Positions 38,449-52,296 of a stretch of DNA of 64,000 nt are shown here, one piece after another; positions within the stretch are counted from its first letter, which is position 1; each line of letters opens with the position of its first letter. The position numbers were made by a program, and so were the translations under genes. The stretch comes from Ascaris suum (lineage: Eukaryota > Nematoda > Chromadorea > Rhabditida > Ascarididae). The notes beneath the pieces were generated by a model, which was not told the DNA's origin, did no database searches, and worked only from the letters and a program-made list of their open reading frames with translations. Where the stretch lies: assembly GCA_013433145.1 (NCBI GenBank), contig CM024173.1, positions 3,381,101 to 3,445,100 of the forward strand. The letters run 5' to 3'.

Positions 38449-40549
38449 TCCTTTTGTTGCAGACCTCATTACTACCCAAAAGCCGCAGGCACAAACCAGG
38501 TGAGGCGTTTCCCGGCACTCCGACGAATTCGCTTGCAAAATTCCAATAAACCTTCAGAATGTGTTCTGTGCGTCACCCACACGCTTTCTTAGATGTTTGC
38601 AGATGTTGTTGGCGATGTTCGCTTAATGTGAGTTGTTTGAGCTGATCGGATTGTAAACTGTTCGGTTGGATTACTGCTTCTATTTCCCCGAACGCAGTTC
38701 CCCTTTTAAAGCCATTCACGAAATCTCTCTTCGACGAATACAGCTCCATCTTTACTGACTTCTCCGGTACAGTCCAGAGTGTCTTATTAGCAATGTATCC
38801 ACCTTCCAAATCCCTGATCATGTCTGAATTGTGTGACCCAGACCTTTGAGAGCACGGCATGCTGTATTATAAAGCAATACATCTTCCGAATTATATCTTC
38901 CGTAGAGACACCTAAGTACTGGTTACCTCCAGGTGGTTTTTTCGGCATTCTTATACCTTTCTGCAATGTTACGTCGTCGCTGAGGCCTACTGCAGCGTTG
39001 TTATATTACCTGATATAATGTTTTTAATGCTCTCATTAATAAGCAATCGATGATCACCTCTTTGTTGAAATATTTGGTAAAATGCGTTTTGTACAATGTT
39101 AAATGGCTACTTCTATGTTTCTGACAGTAAGCACATTTCTAATTGCCAAATCTCAACATTGATTTCTCGCACGTCTGCTCATAAGAGCGGAGAACTGTAG
39201 TTGAAGTCTTTAGCATTTTCCTAGTGGAACGTCGTGGCGTATGGCAGTAAAATGATTAGCACGTTGAAAATGTGGACGAGAATCGCCTTGATTTATAAGA
39301 TAACAACGAGAGGAGGTTATCTGATGTTTTTATCCGTCATCAGAGGGTGTATTCGATGGTTTTTCGAAGAAACAGAGACTACTTGGAAGGGTACGATTTA
39401 CCATTGCCATTTGTCATCGAGAACATTTCCATCTTTCAAAATTCGCATCCTTTATGTCAAAAACTCAAACTTCATTCTTTAAGCGGCAACCGGCACATAT
39501 GAAGCAAACGTTGCTGTGCTTTGTTCAGTGATTGCATCGCTGAGCGGAAGCAAATGATTGATTGGCATTGAACTGTGCTTACCTGTATTATCAACCTGTG
39601 CAAACGTATTAGCTACTACGCTCTTCCATGTGTTTATTCGTTTATTCTGTGTAGGTCGTTGTTCTATCTATAGACTGAATGTTAGTTGTTATAGCTCCAT
39701 GGGCTTCTCTCTGTTGATTTCTGTAATCGTTGTGAGGGTTCAGGTGGACTTTACGCCTTTGCAGAAAATATAAAAGCGACTTACCGCCTCTAAAAAATCG
39801 GTATTTTCGAATATTCGATGCTGGGTATCGTTAAAGGAATATTTTTTGGATGAAACTGCTAGTTGTTGGCCAGTTGTATTTACGCAAATTACGACTCATG
39901 TCGACAAGCTGTGCCTCACTTGTTTTGTTTCTTTCATCGTTTACGACTGCTATATTTCGCATTGATGAAACTCTCTCTACTCTCCTCTCGAATATTTCTC
40001 TGTTATGAAGGTTTGAGAGAAAAATTTAGCCTGCCTTTTTTTATAGAATCCTCACCCCATTTTGTGATATTCTTCCCAAAAAGTGAGGTTTGCTTTAACG
40101 CATTTGAAACACCATAAACTTTTTTGTATCTTCGCAAAATTTGAGAAGGCAGGTAAATTCTATTTACCCCTCCCCATCGCCCAAAATTTTACAGGGCAAG
40201 GTGACTCTCGCTAGGAAAGTCACATCTCTCACTCTCCTTTAAAATTTTGGGGAAACCTCTTTAATACGACACTTCTTCTATCCCTCTCTAAATTTTAGGA
40301 AACCCATAATCTCAATAAGTTCTGTTAGGATATTTATAAAGGCATATATAAGGGCAGTTAGTTTTTTTTTTTGGAATATTATTTTATTTGTTTTGGGCGT
40401 TCGTTGTTGCATCGATGAGTTGTTGTTGTTTATGGAAGCAGTATTAAGAACTTAGCTGCCTGTTGTTGTATTTATATTTTGTGCTTAAAGTGTGTTGCGC
40501 GAATGGGAGATTATTCTGTCTTTTTCGTGCAGACAAAAGGATGGGGGGA

Positions 40550-40561
40550 GGGGGGGGGGGG
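40550..40561 (+). repeat. Poly-G tract (about 12 G) with adjacent GA repeat
   Basis: The G run lies between shorter G runs and a GAGAGAGAG/GAAAGAAAAAGA purine stretch (to about 40600), making a roughly 60-base all-purine block. Confidence 0.9.
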
Positions 40562-43477
40562 AGGGAGAGAGAGAGAGGGAAAGAAAAAGAAGAGAGAGCT
40601 GTCTGTTGATAGCGGTGGAGATAAGCATGTTTTTGCTAGTGCGCAACATGCTCTCTAACTTCCTGTTACGCAGAGTTGTGAATGTTAACCCATCCTCTTC
40701 ATTCTATTCTTTTTTTGAAGGTATTTACGGTCTTCTATAAGGGATTCAAGAGACCTCGCTTAGGTTTAAAATGTCATCATCGAAGAATCCTTGTGTGGGA
40801 AGTGGCACCAGGTTTTCATGTGATCTCACACCGTATGGATGGTATCGATTGACCTACCTTATCGTGTGCATAAAACCTGTGCACTTTTGCATTTACATTC
40901 TATATCACTTTGTCTGAATTGCAGCAGTTGGCTGCATTTATTCATTTCGCATACGAGAGCTTTCATTAGAGACTAGCAACCAGTTTGGTTACCTCGCGGA
41001 GGTTAACTCCACAGTTGCACTGTGCTGGCGGCCTTGAAATCAAGCGTCTTTATTCGTTACGGTCTGGAGGTAATAGAAGGATGGTGCAAGTTTTTTTTTT
41101 TGAGCTAGGTTGTTATGGACGTTGCAAAAGTCTTTTGGATACAGTTCCCTGCCAGGTTCCACCCTTTTGTAGAAGGAAACTGACGTGGCATGGCTCGAAA
41201 CACTCCTGCTAATGGAAATCAGCGGTCACTGCAACTGAAAGCAGGATGGACACTCTAGATTACTGCGCTCATGCCACTGGTACTTTAGCGCAGCGCAAAA
41301 TGCTTCCGCAAAGCAAACGCAATGAAGCGAGATGAACGAAAGCTTTCAGCCTCCCACTTAAGCTCAATCAAAAAGCAGCACCACACCTTTCAAAAGCAAG
41401 TAACAAAGTCTCGTTGACCTTCCAGTGCCTGGTACAGACACCTGGCATATACCAAGATGAACAAGCACCATGTAGCATGCAATTCATGTGACACTGTAGT
41501 GGACGAATAGCGGCTGTCTAAGGTTATTGTTTCATGACGCATTATCCTGTAAGAGTACATTTATAACAGAAGAGGGATAATCCCATTTCCCTGCGGTTGA
41601 AGCAACTGTGCCTGAGCGGCAATGTAACAGCATTAATCCAAAGGTGTTGGCAAGACGTTATCCATGTCACATTCCACACATCAGGGACTTTATGTGTTCT
41701 GCGGTGAACGAACGCGCTATTGCGCTGGTGGGGAAGCACTGTATCGGTGTGACTGTGATTGCATAAAAAATGATATGAGATTATTAAGCTCTGCATCACG
41801 TCAAGGTGCTTGATGTTGCAATAGCGCAGACCACGAAGATGCTAACTGTGTCATGGCAGGTTTTGGCACTAATCACAGGCGATGCTAGTATTGGACTTCT
41901 GGAGATTCATTTGCACGGTCAATCAGACCTGAATCGATCGGTCGCTCGCAGTTTACGGAATGCTGAGATAGTTCATGACCGGGGTGTCTCGAACTACGTA
42001 ACAAAGGAATCTGACTTTAGGGTCATTGGCACGTTGTTGTGAAAGAGGGCTCATGAATAGAAGGACACAGCAGATGCTGGTCATCGTGCCACGTTGATGC
42101 TGAAGCCAGAACTTCCGAAGCCACTCGATCGCATCTGCCATAGAGCGCGCAGAGCGACTCTGACTTGGTGTTGCGCAGTTGTGACGGGAAAAAGGACTCA
42201 CTTTTGATAATTTATATTTACTGTGGTTGTGTTAAGTGCCGCCACCTCTGAAGTTGGCTTGATCGAGCGCAATCAAGTTCAACCTAACTAACCCGAGTGA
42301 AGTTTATCGAAAACACGAACACCCCACCTTAGCCTCATTCCCAGAGGTGACGTTTGAAAATTCTGCAGAACTGCTGACTTACTCCTGCACAACTTGACCC
42401 TCCCTCCTCCTCCCTCTCCCTCCCTAGCACCCCACTACAACTGCATGACACACAAGTATCGCGCATCCAACCCTCACCCTCGCCAGTCAGTGGACCGGTT
42501 ACAACGATAGATCGCTGCAATTTCAGATAAGACTCCAGACACGACAATATGAGCACGATTGAGCAAGTTTACATCAACTCTTTCGGGGTGAAATGCAACT
42601 GATATGGAAAAATGAGTTATGGGGGGAGGGCATAACACCTGTTGAGGAAATGAAGTGACAGCTGTTATAAGAATGAGGTGTGTGCTAATCTATTCAAACA
42701 CAAGCACTCTAAAATCAGCCATCGCAGCTGTAGAAAGAAAACTACAAAGATAATGCATTTATGCCACTATTGATAATCTCATACCGTACAACTCAACACT
42801 GCGCTTATTGCGATTCCGAGCAGTCTTCACTCCGTTTATTGGTATGATGGCGGATGTGTGTACATCATATTCATGGTAGGATTATTCGGAGTACGTCTTG
42901 TAGTTTGTTCAACTATTTGGATGGTCGAGGAAGTTGAATGGCTTCCATTAGAGAGATTTTTATAAATTATCCTCACATTCTTTCATCTTTATTTTTTCTT
43001 TGTTCTCTTTTATATTCCGTTTCAACATATATTTCAGTATTCAGTTCACGAACTTTTTTTTCTTTTTTCTCGTTTATTTTCTGCAACTAGAAGTATTTAT
43101 TAGGATTAGTAATATGTGAGGATGATTATCCGATACGCTGCAACCGGGGATCTTGTCATCATAAGAGGGCATCGTGTTCAACAAAATAAATCAACGGTTT
43201 TGATGGGGAGTAATTGCGGTTGTACCGTTGATTATACCGGTTTCGTGAGGGTAAGCCTGAACGTGTATCATTGGCTTCCCCACTGAAAAGGAAGCAAAAT
43301 AGAGCAAAGCTGATGGTGTTGTCTTCTGTGAAAACTCATAACTCATACATCAGTCGAGTGTATTTTGTTAATTGCTGCTTATTGATATTTTCTATGCAAA
43401 TTTACCCGTTTATGTTAATCTTGTTGCAATTTATTGTGGACTTAGTGACGTACTACCAAATGATATAGCCTTTAAAA

Positions 43478-44844
43478 ATGTCAGAACGCCTTTTTAGACA
43501 TGATGACTCGAAGCTGTTGCATAGAGTAAGGATTTCGCATGGGATTACGGTGGGGGATTGCTGGAGGGATTGTCCCGTTGCTCCTTCTTCCTGTCCACTC
43601 CAAACAAATCAACTTCTTGCGGGGTCCATTAGGAAGTCTGAAGGCGTCAAGCTGAGTATTTTCAGGATGTGGTCCTTATCTTGCGCGCATTCGTTTTTTG
43701 CGTGGTCGTTTTTCTCTTTCTAAGTCCCACTCTTTAGATCTCTTCTGTTTATGTGACACATACCGAAAACACTTGATTTACTTCTTTATGATCCTAGGTG
43801 ATAGATTCAACAGGTGCGAAGCTGTTTTACCTGTGGAGGATACTGCTTAGGTCGAGCAACACATTTGTTGCTTGTTTTAGAGCGCTTTGCATTTCTAGTC
43901 TGAAATATGGCAGTTTTATATTTGTTCGTATGCAAATGTGCCCGTTTATCGAAGTGACAGTTTCACTGGGAAGCTACGAAGCTGAAAATACTAAATTTGT
44001 TAGACATAGCGTATCTCACGGATGATCTCCCACTGCAATGTTCAAGTCGATCAATCAAGTTCGATTGGAGTTAATCAAGCGTATTCACAAATTATGCATA
44101 TCCAGTTATTTTGTTGTTCAACACCTATCGGGACACATTAAAGACCTATGTCTTATAGAGGATTGCTACGATCGCTGGGAGCATTACTATTGGTTGCGCA
44201 CACTTTATTCTTTACTTTTTCCGGTCTTCTGGTTTATAGTCCTGGCTAATGGGAATCAAAATGCATTCATTGTATCCACATCGTGGGTACTTGCCAATTC
44301 CTAGATAGTGATACGTTTTTTTCATTTCTATTTTAATGAAGTCATTTGATACGGATGCAAAAATATGCAATATTATTGTCGAAAATGCTTTCCAACGAGA
44401 TAATAAATGAGCATCAAGAGGTCGCGATTTTCATTGGTGCTTCGCTACACGATTGCTAGTCTTCGTATCTCTCCTTATGTGCTGTTGTAGTGCTTTTTTT
44501 TGCTGCAAATCATGCACCTACCTATTGCACCTGCCGTGGATTATTTGTTAAGGTAGCTGGGCGTGTATGTACTGACTCATTGTTTACCTGTACTTTATTC
44601 TTCAGGTGCAAAATCGAGTCATCGATTATCAGTTATCTGGTACGCATAGTGACTCACCCTATCCTATATCATGTCGATAAGCAATTGGCAGTCTGCATTA
44701 GGCATTGTCATTTCAGTCCTTTTTTGTACTCTTTGATACCACTTCGTAATGTACTTTACCTCTCAGGTAAGGCAACTTAGCGCATTTCGTAGCAATATCC
44801 TTCCGTTGATTCCCATGCTTTTCGATGCGTATTCGAATTTCGAG
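43478..44844 (+). CDS. Candidate exon cluster of an unknown plus-strand gene (low confidence)
   Basis: A possible first exon 43478-43525 (MSERLFRHDDSKLLHR) ends at a good donor (AGA|GTAAGG). In the right phase follows 43798-43850 (VIDSTGAKLFYLWRILL) after TTATGATCCTAG. A separate exon-like segment at 44767-44844 (VRQLSAFRSNILPLIPMLFD, ending YSNFE) is flanked by CTCTCAG and GAG|GTATCT and looks the most coding of the three. A further short one lies at 44606-44640 (VQNRVIDYQLS). I could not join all of these in one consistent frame. Family unknown; they may belong to more than one gene or to none. Confidence 0.25.
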
Positions 44845-46090
44845 GTATCTGCAGAAGTGCAGTTACAATTTTGTTTCAAAAAAAAAAAACAATTATGCTG
44901 AATAACAAATGTTCTTGCATCGTTATTGTTGTGACCCATTCATATAATAATGGCCGCTTTGTGCATCGGGCGGAATAATTTACTGTTTAGTTAAGCTGTT
45001 TTGCTATAAGGCATTTTTATTATCATGTAGGATCGAATTATTGCCTTATCAGATTTGTTTTATTTGGCATGAAAGGTTTATAAAAAGCAGTTGAAATTTT
45101 TCTTTTACTCGAAATTATCGCTGTTTTATTAGCGAAAACAAATTTCATCGATTCAAAAAGTCCATTGAATATCTCTGAAGTGAAACGAAAATTTTTTGAT
45201 AGATGAATTATTGCATTTGGTATTCAATGAGTTTTTGGAATTTCGTTTAAGCGTTCAATCATTGTTTAATGCGACGAAAGAATTATCTTTTTATACATAA
45301 TTATTGCCTTTATCTAGCGTAAAAATTTGCATATGTATTTTTAAGCGTTCAGAGAGCGTTTCGCCTAGATATCAATCATGTATAGGATGCAGACGGATTT
45401 GAATTTCACATCTCTTCGACCATATTGGTAGTCAACAGACCTCTAATGAGACGTTTTCACAACAATAGAGCTGCTACATTTGCATATTTATCATATTTCG
45501 ATTGCTTATAACGGTAATGTGGGGAGCCAAGCATCGAATTGTGCGAACATTGATGTGCATTTGCGCCGTAATCGTTGCTATTGTGTGGCTATGAGGAACT
45601 TTTTAAACAGTGCGCTTAGGTGTTATAATAATTTGTTATTTACTCTTGTTAGCATATATTTGTGTAAACCCCTCCTCTCCCCCCCCCCCCCCCCCCTGCT
45701 CTGCATCGTGTTTACAGTCGAAGTCCACTTCATTTTCTCTTGTGCGCCATTCATTGGTCGCTCGCGTCAGTTGTCTCTTTGATAATTCCTTGCTTTTTTT
45801 TTCTTTTTTTATTTTATGCTGCTTGGGATGCTTGAGAGAATTCACTGTCCCAAATGTATTGGATCTGGAACTTCTAGAGGGACCTGAAAAATCTTGATCA
45901 TGATAGCGATATCGAATGTCATTAAGTCTTGCTCGCAGGCTTTCTGTATTTCTATCCATGTTTGCTATCACTTTATAAATGTTTAAATATCCAGAGTGTA
46001 TTGTAATAATCAATCAAGGTGTGTCTTTGAAACTTGGCACTATCTGTTTTTGTGGAAAAAGGTATCCATTATGGGGCCGCCTTTTGTTCT
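44845..46090. other. Region upstream of SerRS, no supported gene
   Basis: AT-rich. Holds an 18-base poly-C run (45679-45696). A minus ORF from 45960 to 45636 starts MDRNTESLRARLNDIRYRYH but runs into that homopolymer and has no identified partners. Confidence 0.45.
45679..45696 (+). repeat. Poly-C tract (about 18 C)
   Basis: Homopolymer run 440 bases upstream of the SerRS start codon. Confidence 0.95.
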
Positions 46091-46092
46091 AG
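46091..46092 (+). promoter_or_regulatory. Possible trans-splice acceptor of SerRS
   Basis: CTTTTGTTCTAG ends 44 bases before the SerRS ATG, giving a short 5' UTR. Acceptor-like; use for trans-splicing is inferred. Confidence 0.35.
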
Positions 46093-46136
46093 GATCGAGT
46101 TGTGAATAGGTGAAGAAGGTGCACAATTATTCGAAA

Positions 46137-49100
46137 ATGGTACTTGATATGGATCTATTCCGTGAGGAGAAGGGTGGCAATCCCGAACTGATACGTGAAT
46201 CACAAAGGAAACGCTACAAGGACGTCACGTTGGTGGATCGCGTCATCGACTGTGATCAGAAATGGAGAAAAGGTTTCGCTTTCCTTTTCATTTTACTTGA
46301 TCATGTGCAAATATTAGCAGCGCTGATAGTACTGGATGTTTGCAAGAGTTATTTTGAACGCATAGATCGGAAACATTCGATCATTAGAGACATCGATTTG
46401 CTTCGTTTGTATCGGAAGGAAATGTTTTTGGGTATTTTTGAGTATCATTCTTTGAGTATTTGTTCATTGCAAAGAAGGGTTTTTATTTACGAAAGCGACG
46501 TATTGTTTTTTAATGATCTTGGTTAGCTGATGCTGTCTACTTGAGTAATCCTCACGAAAAATAGCCATATCGTATGTGGTTGGTCATCGGGCAGCCTCTG
46601 TTGGCAATTTATTTTTAATTGTCCCTTCAAAATATCCAGGTGATGCGACAGTAGCTTTAAATCGGACTCTTTCGTTCATTTTATAAGAATTGCTTCAGTC
46701 CATTTCTCTGTCTCATTCAGCCATTACCTGTAGACGGCGATGAAGTCGATGCACAGAGATGGCCTTTTGAGCTGCATGTTAAATTACACTTGCTAGTGCG
46801 TTCGCGCTTTTGGATGATTGGCGAGATGGCCACTGGGGACGATGGTGAATCGTATGAACAGTGAATGGATGCGAGAGTAACCTTTGATTTTACGAGGGAA
46901 TACGAGTGACTTCATCAGTAAAGGAAATTAGGTCGTTAACTGCATTTCTTCAGTGAAACAAATTCGCTTTTCTTCCCTGCAGATGGAGGTGAGGTAACTG
47001 ATCCTGGTCGGACAGCGTTTTTACTTACTGGGATGGATGCTTCATATAGCAGGGGTTTTGCGTGTTTACTTATTGCGTTATAGATCGATTCGCAGTGGAT
47101 AATCTGAATCGACTCAAGAATGTATGCAGCAAAGCGGTCGGCGAAAAGATGAAGGTGCGCATTTCTTGATTCAGCCGTTTCGTTAGCGGAGATATTTTAG
47201 TGGGTGCCACCATTCTTCTCTGTCCTTTTCAAATATTTCGCACGGATATTTGAGGCATTTTCGAGTTTTCCATGTTTCATTGTTTCAGAAGAAAGATTAT
47301 CTTACGTCCAGAAGCTGCATGCAATTAATCCTCAGTATCATCCTCGAGCGATCTGTCTCGATTGTTGGTGGTCAGTTTGTTCAGTAGGCTTTTGTAGTAT
47401 TGCAGTTTTTTCTCGGTACCACTCGACAGTATTGCTTTATAATGAGTTTATTGCAGCGGTTAAGCTAGTTTGGAACGGCGCAAGGTCATCTAACATGCAG
47501 ACAAGTTTACCACTTAACTTATATTTGGAGGCCAAAGGGGTTTTATTTTACAGAAGAAGGAGCCGCAAGGAGATGAGGACAATATTCCGGATGGATTGCT
47601 CAATGGTTTGGATAAGCTGAATGCAGCTGCACTCAACGTGAGTCTTCTATTCTTATATCCTTTTCTAATGACCAATTTTTTAAATCGTTGACTGTTTTAT
47701 TCACTTCACTACTGTTTGCAAAATAAGACACCGAAGGAAGTGAGCAACATTAGTGTGCACTTAATGATCTGAATGTAGACTAAACTAAATGAACGTTAAT
47801 GAAGTGACGTACCGTTCAGGCGTACCCACAGTTTTTGTTGCATTCAGCAGCTGTAGTCGTTTGTTTGTCGCACGAACAGCAACCTTTTGTCCTGGAATTC
47901 GTTCACATTCGGGTATATCGCAGTTCAGTGGAGGCCAGCCACCTTGTAATCGGAAGGATTCAGCTTGGTAGCCATTTCGCTTATTGTAGAGAATATTGAT
48001 ACAGTTGGTAGTAAACAGTTGCACGATAATACCTTTGCCCCCCCCTCTCCCCCTCCTCGCTCATATTTCCATGCCCACAGTCAAGAAAGGGTAGGGTTCC
48101 TCTTTCAGGCGTAGAGCACTACTTCTCGTATTTGAATGTCGAAAGCTTTTGTTCAGTCGGAATCTTCGCAAGGAAGGTAGGGCAGGTCGCGAGCTGCCCC
48201 GTAATCTAAAGTTTGTCATTAGTTATTGGAGAGGATAAAGTGAGCGTACAACTATGATTGGGCACATTGTAGATGTGGACGCCGTTCACTTGCGTTCCTT
48301 TCTCGTCTGCAGAAAATGACCGCATTATACCTGTTTTCCCCTTTTCTTTCCATCGCTGAGGATATTTCCCTTCCGTGATTTACCGCTAATGAGACTTTAA
48401 GGATCTGTCGATCGCTCAAATCAAACGATTGCGCGTCATAATCGATGAACGAATGACAGAAACAAAGAGAGAGATGGAGAAGCTCGAATTGGCAAGGAAT
48501 GAAGCCCTTGTGCAGATTGGAAACATCCTGCACGATAGTGTACCCGTGAGTGATGATGAAGACAATAACAGAGTTGAACGCACTTTCGGAAATATCAATG
48601 CCACCAAAAAATATTCACACGTGAGTGCGTATACCTATACATTTTGAAAGATATTAGCCTAGAATTCCACTTTTGCGTTGTTGGCCTTTGATGAAATACT
48701 CAGATGACCAGTGCATCTGAGTATTTCGTGGGTAAGCATACAGTGTTTAATTTGAGTGACCACTTTGGTGGATCGCGTCTGCTTTTAACTTTTCTCTAGA
48801 GTTTCTTTTGGGGAAAGAGGAAGAAGTATGTTGACTTGTGAAAAGCTTGCCCTGGTGATCAACGGGACTCTGGTGATTTAGCTGCTCATCAGGCTATTAA
48901 CAGCAACATTTATTTGCTATTTTAGGTTGACCTAATCGTCATGGTTGACGGTTTTGACGGTGAACGTGGGACGGTGGTCGCTGGTGGCCGTGGGTATTTT
49001 CTCAAGGTTTGTTTTCTGTTCGTCGGGCAGCTCAGTTTCATTTTTCACGATAAAGGATCTTTATTCGTAGAAGTACGAAAATAAAGAAAGCTAGTGCGAA

Positions 49101-52100
49101 CACTGCACGCGAGTAGTGTAATCTACAGTATCGGTTTAGCATTCAGCAATAACCTCCGCAGTGAGTGACGACCGATAGAGGCAAAGAGTGATCTGATTTA
49201 AGGGTGCAATGGTGTTTCTGGAGCAAGCGGTGATCAACCTGCGCTGCAGACATTGCTGTCGAAGGGCTTCACCGCCCTCTACACCCCTTTCTTCATGCGT
49301 AAGGAGGTAATGCAAGAGGTGGCGCAGTTGAGCCAGTTCGACGAGGAGCTTTATAAGGTTGACATCTACCTTCTCTTCGTTAAATGTTTATTCTGAATAT
49401 AGGTCTTCGCTGTTTAAAAAGTGAACGGCGTCTTTTGCTCTGCTTTAAGTGGGAGTATATCGCCATATAAACTTGAAAGTCGGCTACTTTGCCTTTCGGG
49501 ATCCGTTGAAATATCCTATCTGCACTCATTCTTTTAAGAGACTCGAACGGTCGTAATTTTAGGTGACAGGTAAGGGATCAGAAGTGGTGACCGATGAGTC
49601 GATTGACGAGAAATATTTGATTGCAACCTCGGAGCAGCCGATCGCAGCTTTCCACCGTAATGAGTGGCTCAATCCGTCCGAGCTTCCTCTTAAATATGCC
49701 GGCATTTCGACATGCTTCCGCCAAGAGGTATTACTCATAGTAGCATCAAGCTGACAAAGGCGACATCATTCAGTTGGTAGTACTCATTCAGGAGATTTTC
49801 CTCCTCAACTTCACGTTATGTTTATCGTCATCCACTCTGTTTGAAGCGAATAGATTGCAGCGATTGACGTTGATCTCAACGGCTAATAAGAAAAAGCGGG
49901 AATTTTATTGTGCACCTGTATTTTAATACTAGAGATCGAGCTTCCGTTCACTGAACCTATGGAGTAGTTAGGATGTTCTAATTTGAAGCGAAAAAATCCT
50001 CAGCTTATATGTACAGTGCTAATTATGTTAAAGTAGAAGAATATTGGATGTGACAGTGACTTTTTATGGATGCAGGCATAGTAGCTGCGCAATGCCTCAT
50101 CCTAGATGTTCGTTTGAAGTAAAGAAAACACTAACACGTTTATATTCGGTGAAGGTTGGCAGTCACGGACGTGACACACGTGGTATATTCCGCGTACATC
50201 AGTTCGAGAAGGTCGAGCAGTTCGTGCTGTGTTCACCACATGATGGAATCAGTTGGAAAATGTTCGACGAGGTAGTACCTCAACTTTTTTCTGTTTATTT
50301 CATTACCAAAAGTGGATGTTTGAAATAACCTACATGTAGATTTGAAGAGCTCAGGAAACAGCTCATTTCTTAGTATAAGCTCAAATGCCAAAAGAAGTCA
50401 GTTCAACTTCCTTCTTGAACGTTACGTCTTATTATTCGAAGCACTTAACTTAGCAGGCTTTCGAAACGATATTTTCAGTTAATTTGTCCATGGATTCTTG
50501 ATGTAATTGTCTCGTTGACGGGATCTTGTGAGCTGAGATCTGTGTTCTCTTATAAACTGCAGTAAAAATATCTTGTCCACCGTTACAATCGAGAGATGCT
50601 TCATCAAGTGCACTAAGATGTTCATTTTTCTGTCATATCCATTTATTACTTCTTTGGTTGAAGGGATGCATCCAAATTCGAGGTGTATTTTAAACGAAGT
50701 TTTTATGCAGCTCATTGAGTCAGATAAGACGACCGTAAAATATTCGTAAACGGAACTGATTTCAGATGATTGCAAATGCTGAGGAATTCTGTCAGATGCT
50801 CGAGCTGCCCTACCGAATCGTCTGCATCGTATCTGGCGAATTGAACAACGCTGCTGCCAAAAAACTTGATCTCGAGGCGTGGTTTCCAGGCAGCGCTGCG
50901 TTCAGGTACTTCGTTATTCGAGTGTTCTCGCAAATATTTTGAGAAGAAAGATGAAAGAAGGTATGCAGTGACTCCCGCATTTCTGCTTAAGTCAATGCCC
51001 ACGTCTCAAAGTCGCGAGATCGCGTCGGACTTCATCGCATGTGTTTTGGGACAGTTGGTAGCAAAAAATAAGAAAATTTGAATAAAATCTGCACGGATGA
51101 AATGTTAGGTATCCGTATTCGATTTCTGTGAGATGTTATATTCAGGTGGATGTGAAAAGCTCAGACATCAGAGCAAAATATTGTCTAGGCACAGATATTC
51201 GTTCACATTTCTAAGAGCTCAGGCCTCTTCACATGAAGTTAAGAGCCCGTGCATGCGCGAGAAAAGAGTCAAGCCAAATATGCGGGAGTTGAACAGTTCG
51301 GACACTCTCTCAGAAGTTTGCTTCGCAATCGGGGAAACGGTGTGCCGAATTGTCATGCGAGCGGGTGAACTGTAAACAAGGAAGTGGCTCTTCTTAAGTG
51401 AGCTGTGCTGAGTCTTCGAGGCGTGAAGTGACTCTGACTGTTGCGTTGCTTTATCGCTTAATTATTATTCATTAATTATTTTGACGGCGTATTGAAATGT
51501 GGTCATTTAAGAGAATTGGTGTCATGTTCGAATTGCACTGACTATCAGGCACGGCGTTTGAAAGTTCGTTTTGGCCAGACCAAGAAGATGGACGGAGAGG
51601 TGAGTTAAAACCCATGCATATGGCAATTTCCTCTCATTGGCATCGTTAAATCGACACACTTTTTAGCACTCATTCTTAAAATGCGTATTTCTTCGCTCGA
51701 GGTATAGGGAAGTAGAAGTTTTCCCAAAGTGACCACTCAGCCGATGCCTCTTGCTGTATCGTTGTCTTTTGCATTGCACTGAATGAACTATCTCTTGTAC
51801 GCAGTAATAGTCAGAAATTATCAGAAATTACACAATTATGGGAAATCATGGTGCATGTTAAACAACGGTAATCTTCGGATATTAAGCTTAGATATTATTG
51901 TTCTTGAGTGAAAGGCTGCTAACTGAAAGGATCGCGTTTTTTTTTTGAGAGAGAGAGTTATTAACCATAATTTGCGGTTCCAATCTGAGGAGATTGGGGC
52001 ATCCAGCAGTTTTGCCTTCTTTTCGTGAATGTGTTTACCATGATTGTTTTCATGTCCGTCTGTAGCAGAACGAAAAAAGCAGATATTGTTTGCAGGTACC

Positions 52101-52296
52101 TTTCGTGCACATGCTCAACGCGACGATGTGTGCGACGACGCGAGTATTATGCGCTATTCTGGAGAACTTCCAAGAGGAGGACGGTATCCGTGTGCCGAAA
52201 GCACTGAAACCATTCATGCCAGCCGTCTATGCCGAGAAGATTCCGTTCATTAAGCCGGCCCCTATCGACACCGATATGAAGAAAGTCAAGCTGTAA
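46137..52296 (+). CDS. sars-1: Cytosolic seryl-tRNA synthetase (SerRS), with a one-base deletion in exon 6
   Basis: Eleven exons: 46137-46272, 47084-47154, 47554-47637, 48402-48620, 48926-49006, 49203-49357, 49563-49727, 50155-50271, 50766-50905, 51512-51599 and 52096-52296, about 485 residues. It charges tRNA-Ser (and tRNA-Sec) in the cytosol. The N-terminus [19 protein letters not shown] and the helical arm ([20 protein letters not shown]) bind tRNA. Class II motif 2 is [20 protein letters not shown] and motif 3 is [17 protein letters not shown]. Exon 6 is 155 bases although both neighbours are phase 0. Its first 12 codons read [12 protein letters not shown] and the family pattern resumes one frame over ([20 protein letters not shown]), so one base is missing at about 49239-49242. 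All else is intact, so an assembly error is likelier than a pseudogene. Confidence 0.95.

Larger units (their letters stand above)
36840..43477. other. Gene-poor region, no supported gene
   Basis: Contains poly-G runs at 38438-38448 and 40550-40561, the latter followed by a GA-rich stretch. A 95-codon minus ORF at 38573-38860 is clean but has no recognisable motif. ORFs at 41542-42201 overlap on both strands. Short potential exons exist near 36875-36922 and 39234-39400 without convincing partners. Confidence 0.45.

Noticed and set aside
41280..42240. Block with slightly different composition, suspected transposon
   Set aside because: No terminal inverted repeats, target-site duplication or transposase motif could be found by eye.
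45636..45960. Minus ORF starting MDRNTESLRARL, head to head with SerRS
   Set aside because: The first 45 codons look coding, but it runs into a poly-C tract and no downstream minus exons were found.
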